Part shown: piece after piece, positions 6,101 to 8,369 of the stretch
Layout: every line of letters starts with the position of its first letter
Position numbering within the stretch: position 1 is the first letter of the stretch
DNA from: Candidatus Parcubacteria bacterium
GTDB taxonomy: Bacteria; Patescibacteriota; Patescibacteriia; JAACEG01
Length of the DNA stretch: 8,369 nt
Assembly (NCBI GenBank): GCA_023142625.1
Contig: JAGLJD010000042.1
Span: 1 to 8,369 of the forward strand
Direction of reading: 5' to 3'
Notes under the pieces: model-generated
Databases searched by the model: none
What the model was told of the DNA's origin: nothing
Seen by the model: the letters and a program-made list of their open reading frames with translations, nothing else
Position numbers and translations under genes: made by a program

Positions 6101-8369
6101 AAATTATATCCTGTGTCAATAACTTTTGTCAGATTAGCCGCTGCGCCGTTTAAAGACCTAAAAGCTGTGGCGCCGATAAAACTCGCGCTGGTTGCTTCTC
6201 CTGCCGCGGACGCCCATTCTATAAAAGTATCGGCTATGCTGTCATCAATAATGTCTGTTTCTAAAATATCAGTAAAACTTGAGTTAGTAATCAGATTAGT
6301 CCCCAAATTCGGCTTTGTCCTAATATACTCGCGGCACCCCTCGCTGGAACTGGAACAAATTTCCGCTTTTTTGTTTAGATAAATGTCATTATTAACATTA
6401 GGAACAAGCTCTTGATTTATCGTAAGCCGCGCTTTTGATCCGTCTAAAACGCATTCTATCCCTTTATGCGGAACAACGCACGATTCAATAATGTCGCCGT
6501 CTTGGTCAATATCATTTACATCCGCAATTTCGCATCCGTCTGCATTGGCGCAATAATTATCTAAATTCAAATCCCACCCTTGGCTTAAGCAAGCCCAAGC
6601 GTCGTCCCCCGCGTTTCTTGAAGCGCAATGCCATTCGCATCCGGCGCTGTCTTCACTGCATCCGCCGTACTCCGCAGTATTTTTCAGATAAAAAACTTCG
6701 TTTCCTTTCGGAGACGCGAAAGACTGGCAAGTATTATAATAACTGTCGCATTCATCTCCTTGAAAATCCCAAACGCGCTTCTCCTCTGAACAGTATCCGT
6801 AAAAAAGGCAATTTCCTTTTGCATCTTCTTTTAAGCAAGACTGTTCGTCGGCGCAATATCCGTCTCTCATAATATTAACGCGCGGCTTCTGGTCATACTC
6901 GTCGTCAAAGTCGCCATCGCTGTCAATGTCAATTCCTTGTGAAACTTCTTCGCTGATTATCTTCTCTCCTATTCCTTCAAGTTCGCAAAAAAGTTCCGGC
7001 GCTTTCAGCACCCAGCTCGGATCAATCAGTTTATAAAAAGGCGAGGCAGGATCGTCAAACCCGCTTATTACTTCCTGAATATTATAAATCCTGAAATCAG
7101 AGGTTTGATTGCCAATATGCCTTGCGGCTAATTCCCAGCCGACCGGGATTATTCTGTATTTTCTTAAAATTACCAAATTTCTATAAGAGTATCCTTGATT
7201 ATACAGCGGCTCAATATCTTTTGAAGTAAATCCGAACGGAAAATTGCCGCTTATATATCCTTGATTAAGAGCTTCCTGAACCGTAAGTTCCTGCTGGACA
7301 GCGTCGGCGAACTGCTGCGTAATTACGCATTCTGTCGGTCCGGCGTTTTCAGGATCAGGGCACATTAACAATTTTGACAAAATTGAATAAGCTCCGCCTG
7401 TTTTATAATCCGGCTGAAAAATTTTTGAATATTTCGCTTTGGCGGCTTTAGCGCCCTGGCTGACCCTGGCTGCGGATATTCTGCTTGCCGAACTGTCAAC
7501 ACCGCTCAGCCAGTTATAATCTGAATCTTCGTCATCTCCGCGCAGTTTAGCCATCCCTTCCATCACCCATTTGTTGATCAACTTGCTCATTAAAGTATTA
7601 GCGAAAGTCGCGACTGCGTCGGCTATAATGTCGCCCGTGAAAACTTCTTCAAACTTCGTCCCTTCGTCAATCGGCTTGGTTCCCATTTTATAGACCACAT
7701 TACCAGGCGTTAAAATATTTCCTGCGGCATCTGTGATAGCTTTCCAGCCGCCGCCCTCTTTCCGCGCTTTTTCAGCAGTATCAATTCCAGCCTTTCTTTT
7801 TTCTAAAAAATCACTATGCATTGTTAAAGCGATTCCGATGTCGTTCTCTTCCGGATTCCAATATCCTTGAAAGCGAGTTAAAAAATCAGGATCGTTCACA
7901 AACTCATCCCAATTTCGCGAAGCGCGGCTGTATGTGCACTTCGGCTTTTTCGGCCTCTGTATTTCAGCTAAATCAGCTGTTAATCTCATCTTAACATTAA
8001 AATCCGGCTCGCATAAAAATTGCACTATGGATCCTGCCGCCCCCTTGCTATATCTTGAGCCAGCAGATCCAGCGGTAGGACCGCCAAAATCTTTCTTACT
8101 TAAATCATCTGTCTGTTTTTCGTAAATTTCAAGGCATTTAATCGAATGATCTCCTTCGCATACGCTCCAACAATTCTCAATGATCATTTTTTCTGAATTT
8201 GGCAAAAGATTAAAATTGTCTGGTATTTCTCCGCACTTTTTTTCACATCCGCTAACAAAATCTTTCGAGCATTCTATAAAATCATCGTTAGTTTTTGAAT
8301 AAGCATCTTCTTCTGAGGAATGCCTGTCCCACTGGCTCGCCGCTGCCATAATAGCTGTTCCTGCGGCTT
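127..8369 (-). CDS. Giant cysteine-rich multidomain surface protein, 5' end beyond window
   Basis: Function is not established; a secreted or surface-anchored adhesin or stalk is inferred. Residue numbers count from the first in-window Met (8347-8349), giving 2740 residues to TAA at 127-129. About 117 are Cys (roughly 4%), many in Cys-x(5-9)-Gly-Cys pairs, which implies oxidative folding outside the cytoplasm. Order: six-Cys hairpin 27-72; Cys-poor, partly helical region 105-455; Cys-rich modules 490-2570 interleaved with four jelly-roll-like domains (about 682-838, 1160-1336, 1616-1750, 1918-2085); Asp-rich calcium-type loops near 474, 613, 1037, 1355 and 1626; PKD-like domain 2585-2718. There is no LPXTG and no C-terminal membrane helix. 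Six in-frame sense codons precede this Met (Ala-Ala-Gly-Thr-Ala-Ile) without a stop, and no signal peptide follows it, so the gene probably starts outside the window. An AGGA 9 bases before the ATG leaves a local start possible. The motifs recall hypothetical giant proteins of Patescibacteria (memory only). The frame is certain; the role is not. Confidence 0.95.
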   Translation of the reverse strand, partial: AAGTAIMAAASQWDRHSSEEDAYSKTNDDFIECSKDFVSGCEKKCGEIPDNFNLLPNSEKMIIENCWSVCEGDHSIKCLEIYEKQTDDLSKKDFGGPTAGSAGSRYSKGAAGSIVQFLCEPDFNVKMRLTADLAEIQRPKKPKCTYSRASRNWDEFVNDPDFLTRFQGYWNPEENDIGIALTMHSDFLEKRKAGIDTAEKARKEGGGWKAITDAAGNILTPGNVVYKMGTKPIDEGTKFEEVFTGDIIADAVATFANTLMSKLINKWVMEGMAKLRGDDEDSDYNWLSGVDSSASRISAARVSQGAKAAKAKYSKIFQPDYKTGGAYSILSKLLMCPDPENAGPTECVITQQFADAVQQELTVQEALNQGYISGNFPFGFTSKDIEPLYNQGYSYRNLVILRKYRIIPVGWELAARHIGNQTSDFRIYNIQEVISGFDDPASPFYKLIDPSWVLKAPELFCELEGIGEKIISEEVSQGIDIDSDGDFDDEYDQKPRVNIMRDGYCADEQSCLKEDAKGNCLFYGYCSEEKRVWDFQGDECDSYYNTCQSFASPKGNEVFYLKNTAEYGGCSEDSAGCEWHCASRNAGDDAWACLSQGWDLNLDNYCANADGCEIADVNDIDQDGDIIESCVVPHKGIECVLDGSKARLTINQELVPNVNNDIYLNKKAEICSSSSEGCREYIRTKPNLGTNLITNSSFTDILETDIIDDSIADTFIEWASAAGEATSASFIGATAFRSLNGAAANLTKVIDTGYNLEGRKFSFSFYAQNCVGTNFQFYIPAIAGSPIELISGNNDDWERFNVNYTFPTDGTIDAFDTELTISVSGAAGGIPLGCLIDSVQLEEVAGDGYLFSYEDYHNSNSLYLKKAPDYYNCELYTVYNDAFDDQSGCETAGHFWRTDIERCAEGGSEQCANFALECRPDDVGCDLYEPTNGDPSIPGVVRSDDFCPETCNGYNAYKQEATFFESEKFPEFLIPNNEEKCSAQYAGCSEFTNLDKLEEGGEAIEYFSYLRPCHGINGDCASFYTWIGSEETGFQLVAHMLLDADSNGYPDNIYNIADAADIFGDCNNYDDAIRNPECNEFYSEANIISYRHYKNTVSCSDDCHPYRKTKSSQADCVVHSAGSWDWGEWSANNECIYEALSEQGIVCPASKNDCYEYRGNTSNNIRKVIDDGFEQAVNNCGVGALSSESLIRGGHSLKINLGDDMNYSLKAHCDLGFVCALDEGCECEVNNETVCYAQNTEQTCLYKSLLGHQKTYFLSFWAKGAGSLTAEFSSAPAGEEFASGSVNLGPEWQKYSLGPVLVGWDMSSDDPMSAPGDNILETLRISGFSGISYIDNIILKEERDKLFLIRPDFWNVSSVCDQDHNGAYAPQYMLGCEEYESEVEKQTVYLKSFNRLCGEDVAGCEALIDTFNSHSYLEEIFNLGDISEITVFGDKIDTLVNDKGKICKSKEKGCSALGTANYRYNMNKTTENLADDRDDLYQYETVYKINDPDEYNDTLCLFDNVGCGKFSSDVMGDSYFKDPVSQRIKGDAKICEYKLVGGQTDAGWYLANTTSGAPNCPLAYSDIGVEYAAKTCLGGGGGICETDADCPGGYCNNWTAICPPEIDGCAEYIDPISSISKNIVFNGDFAQDVDVDGVPDGWSVAAGDYITNVPVRLEQDTVYTVLSNSNGAGSAIILENCVDGLVGNPIDLISPDDSMDIITPINGAQIVSDESDQQFSGRFYTGKDSAINCDLSVSGNLVPSEFVKILKTGIYYNIDSSIDKAECNGLVDYEKGCVLFNRREISSGLAIEDIIYDADRNDKNINTPQSCLIGGIPDGTCDSNLLVKVKPTRTCGEWLYCKGTVNVTGKDGAIKRKCTDIGACNSMNEQGKCDGFVVSEPINQTANATVSLDDIRDRAGYTKIGKQGVAEGYYPLHTMSQESVQIKIPNNNFELIENIDYPVGWLYEGALFEDEFSVISDPVSAQGIGLEYMSPEGRSFLSVGADYAAVTETISLIGTEEGNRYFVSAWVNTLNLKASNAEIQLREMDAFGNMIRDYHSILSVPRSDYWQFKTAAFDVDLSTKRIVLRLVAPGSAPDGNFYIDEIRIKPALKIGDTDVYSPQTCRSYPKQDALSCEYFSDSGIKNIGKFGYCLEYDRFPGNPRQCLLWWPVDKLSSEGIEETGRVLGYDGKFPVFYCSDMDANFDFVENRTSEIISDLDDYCCDTNLLTAFADWMLAGLPSLIINGAYYGDLTNFLNGGCGSRMIVYNDNDAGMQTCNSTNYKVEVRIYSDGNCGAFNTDTEYNLRFTCIPKNDATHIPISGNWYIYDGDLVLNEPNPDPQVMIYDYTESRLVDPMDYRLRCDKIYQTVSHFDIGENKAWTDRVRDGTDYRTGELGSFDYYHTSEDKPFGSMIPPEGVNPIYWDGNDNTDILDPILFRENLSEGAIAGLPYGCSDGSTQGNTCDVIGRCSGHPELICAHPYPSGDWNHHDDNLLLHCPCNDAHTICETCEPISNLGNISDNNAVEILKRIFAKSYGTWEWDHASSQYRDCGIDIACVLNDWNPPDNICAGTPAARPAYSNTTGLCAGGDCFAGCGSNPAGATCDFCGVPPIVENIKVNGNISGNYNFSISNDVNLEFNSIIDYNQLPLATYWIDWGDGTDASPNISYVSNGIQDRPDEDDPHSESRQYSYYEMLLNDPSSVSIECGAAGATLFGDLSVVCGAFPCCATQPRIRLKDNWDWCNGDTTRAVCNQWEYYNGYIIASEF
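196..597 (-). other. C-terminal PKD-like beta domain (residues 2585-2718)
   Basis: The diagnostic strand YWIDWGDGT (2626-2634) corresponds to the W-D-F/W-G-D-G core of PKD domains. A His-x(5)-Tyr segment follows (H2657 onward), then the closing strand RIRLKDNWDWC, where PKD domains usually have Val-x-Val-x-Asp-x-x-Gly. The domain carries extra cysteines (2680, 2695, 2700, 2701, 2716) that ordinary PKD domains lack. PKD domains are usually extracellular spacers or adhesion modules. The protein ends about 22 residues later. Confidence 0.65.
1909..1974 (-). other. Conserved-looking motif GYCLEYD...CLLWWPVD (residues 2126-2147)
   Basis: Gly-Tyr-Cys-Leu-Glu-Tyr-Asp is followed ten residues later by Cys-Leu-Leu-Trp-Trp-Pro-Val-Asp. 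This resembles a signature I recall from other giant Patescibacteria proteins (GYC-L-E-x-D, then C-L-x-W-W/Y-P-V-D). It lies just after jelly roll 4. Function is unknown, and the match is from memory. Confidence 0.4.
2095..2598 (-). other. Jelly-roll / CBM-like domain 4 (residues 1918-2085)
   Basis: The landmarks in order are IPNNNFELIE, GRSFLSVG, RYFVSAWVNTL, YWQFKTAAFDV, RIVLRLVAPG and the closing NFYIDEIRI, matching the strand pattern of CBM-like jelly rolls. It has no Cys at all, unlike its surroundings, so its stability cannot depend on disulfides. Confidence 0.6.
3100..3504 (-). other. Possible jelly-roll domain 3 with Asp-rich loop (residues 1616-1750)
   Basis: It begins NIVFNGDF, as jelly-roll carbohydrate-binding domains often do, followed at once by an Asp-rich loop (DVDVDGVPDGW, 1626-1636) of the thrombospondin-type-3 or EF-loop kind. 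The later strands are less canonical than in the other three copies, so the right boundary is approximate and the fold call is weaker. Confidence 0.4.
4342..4872 (-). other. Jelly-roll / CBM-like domain 2 with cysteine-rich insert (residues 1160-1336)
   Basis: The opening strand is VIDDGFEQ, followed by GGHSLKIN, YFLSFWAKG, EWQKYSLGP and the closing ISYIDNIIL. These are characteristic landmarks of CBM4/9-like or galactose-binding-like domains. Between the second and third landmarks sits a compact stretch with six Cys (1207, 1213, 1219, 1221, 1229, 1238) that is not part of the usual fold. This is the clearest of the four jelly rolls. Confidence 0.65.
4846..4929 (-). other. Conserved-looking motif C-x6-CYEYRGNTSNNIR (residues 1141-1168)
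   Basis: A cysteine pair runs into Tyr-Glu-Tyr-Arg-Gly-Asn-Thr-Ser-Asn-Asn-Ile-Arg and directly into jelly roll 2. I recall close variants of this 'C-R-E-Y-x-G-N-x-x-N-N-V-R' string in giant proteins of Parcubacteria, which supports the lineage assignment. It is probably a linker strand between a Cys module and a jelly roll. Confidence 0.4.
5836..6306 (-). other. Jelly-roll / CBM-like domain 1 (residues 682-838)
   Basis: It opens with Asn-Leu-Ile-Thr-Asn-Ser-Ser-Phe, the usual first strand of galactose-binding-like jelly rolls. Strands RKFSFSFYAQN and WERFNVNYTF follow, and it closes with CLIDSVQLEEV, the typical final strand. Cys 764 and Cys 828 lie within the fold and could pair. A glycan-binding role is inferred from the fold type; no ligand residues can be assigned. 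Confidence 0.6.
7360..8037 (-). other. Cysteine-poor N-terminal region of the giant protein (residues 105-330)
   Basis: There is no Cys between residues 138 and 330, in contrast to the rest of the protein. The stretch contains a Pro/Lys-rich turn (RPKKPKCTYS), an aromatic and acidic segment around 147-170 (NWDEFVNDPDFL, then FQGYWNPEEND), and an amphipathic helix-like run at 235-270 (FTGDIIADAVATFANTL and onward). I believe similar segments occur near the start of other giant Patescibacteria proteins, but I cannot verify this. A role in membrane-proximal assembly or anchoring is a guess from its position. Confidence 0.45.
8134..8271 (-). other. Mirror-symmetric six-cysteine helical hairpin (residues 27-72)
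   Basis: The cysteines are at residues 27, 35, 39, 60, 64 and 72, giving spacing C-x7-C-x3-C, a 20-residue connector, then C-x3-C-x7-C. The inner pairs form a twin CX3C arrangement. That pattern is known from disulfide-pinned helical hairpins, as in small Tim and CHCH proteins. Nested bonds 27-72, 35-64 and 39-60 are inferred from the symmetry. No homology to those families is claimed. Confidence 0.6.

Noticed and set aside
127..8349. Alternative genetic code (TGA read as Gly, as in Gracilibacteria)
   Set aside because: The frame runs over 2700 codons without any in-frame TGA and ends at TAA, so the standard bacterial code fits.
127..8369. Nonribosomal peptide, polyketide or toxin (Rhs/contact-dependent) system
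   Set aside because: There are no carrier, adenylation or ketosynthase motifs, no YD repeats, no filamentous haemagglutinin repeats and no toxin-like C-terminal domain with an immunity gene visible.

Overview
The window is almost entirely one giant minus-strand reading frame (stop TAA at 127-129, open to the right edge). It encodes at least 2740 residues of a cysteine-rich, multi-domain, presumably extracytoplasmic protein. No other gene, RNA gene, CRISPR array or mobile element can be supported. The frame is intact under the standard bacterial code, with no in-frame TGA. Several signature motifs match, from memory and unverified, a family of very large uncharacterised proteins in Patescibacteria (Candidate Phyla Radiation, Parcubacteria-like). 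The AT-rich intergenic direct repeats and the TGTCATTGCGAGGAGC-type dispersed repeat after the gene also fit such a genome. The lineage call is an inference.

Layout, reading the minus strand from right to left. (1) The frame enters from beyond base 8369. The first methionine in the window (8347-8349) is preceded in frame by small and hydrophobic residues, so the true N-terminus and its export signal probably lie outside. (2) Residues 27-72 hold a mirror-symmetric six-cysteine hairpin. (3) Residues 105-455 are cysteine-poor and partly helical. (4) Residues 490-2570 are a long cysteine-rich tract. In it a short recurring module (aromatic-Leu-Lys strand, Cys, 5-9 residues, Gly-Cys, then an aromatic) alternates with four jelly-roll, carbohydrate-binding-like domains and several Asp-rich calcium-type loops. 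(5) Residues 2585-2718 form a PKD-like beta domain, and the protein ends shortly after it with no cell-wall sorting signal or C-terminal membrane anchor.

Bases 1-126, downstream of the stop, hold a perfect 19-bp AT-rich direct repeat and, at the window edge, part of the dispersed repeat. No GC-rich terminator is visible.

The likeliest reading is a giant, disulfide-stabilised surface stalk or adhesin that may bind glycans, tethered or exported through an N-terminal segment outside the window. Its substrate and partners cannot be deduced here. I see no defence, toxin or mobile system.
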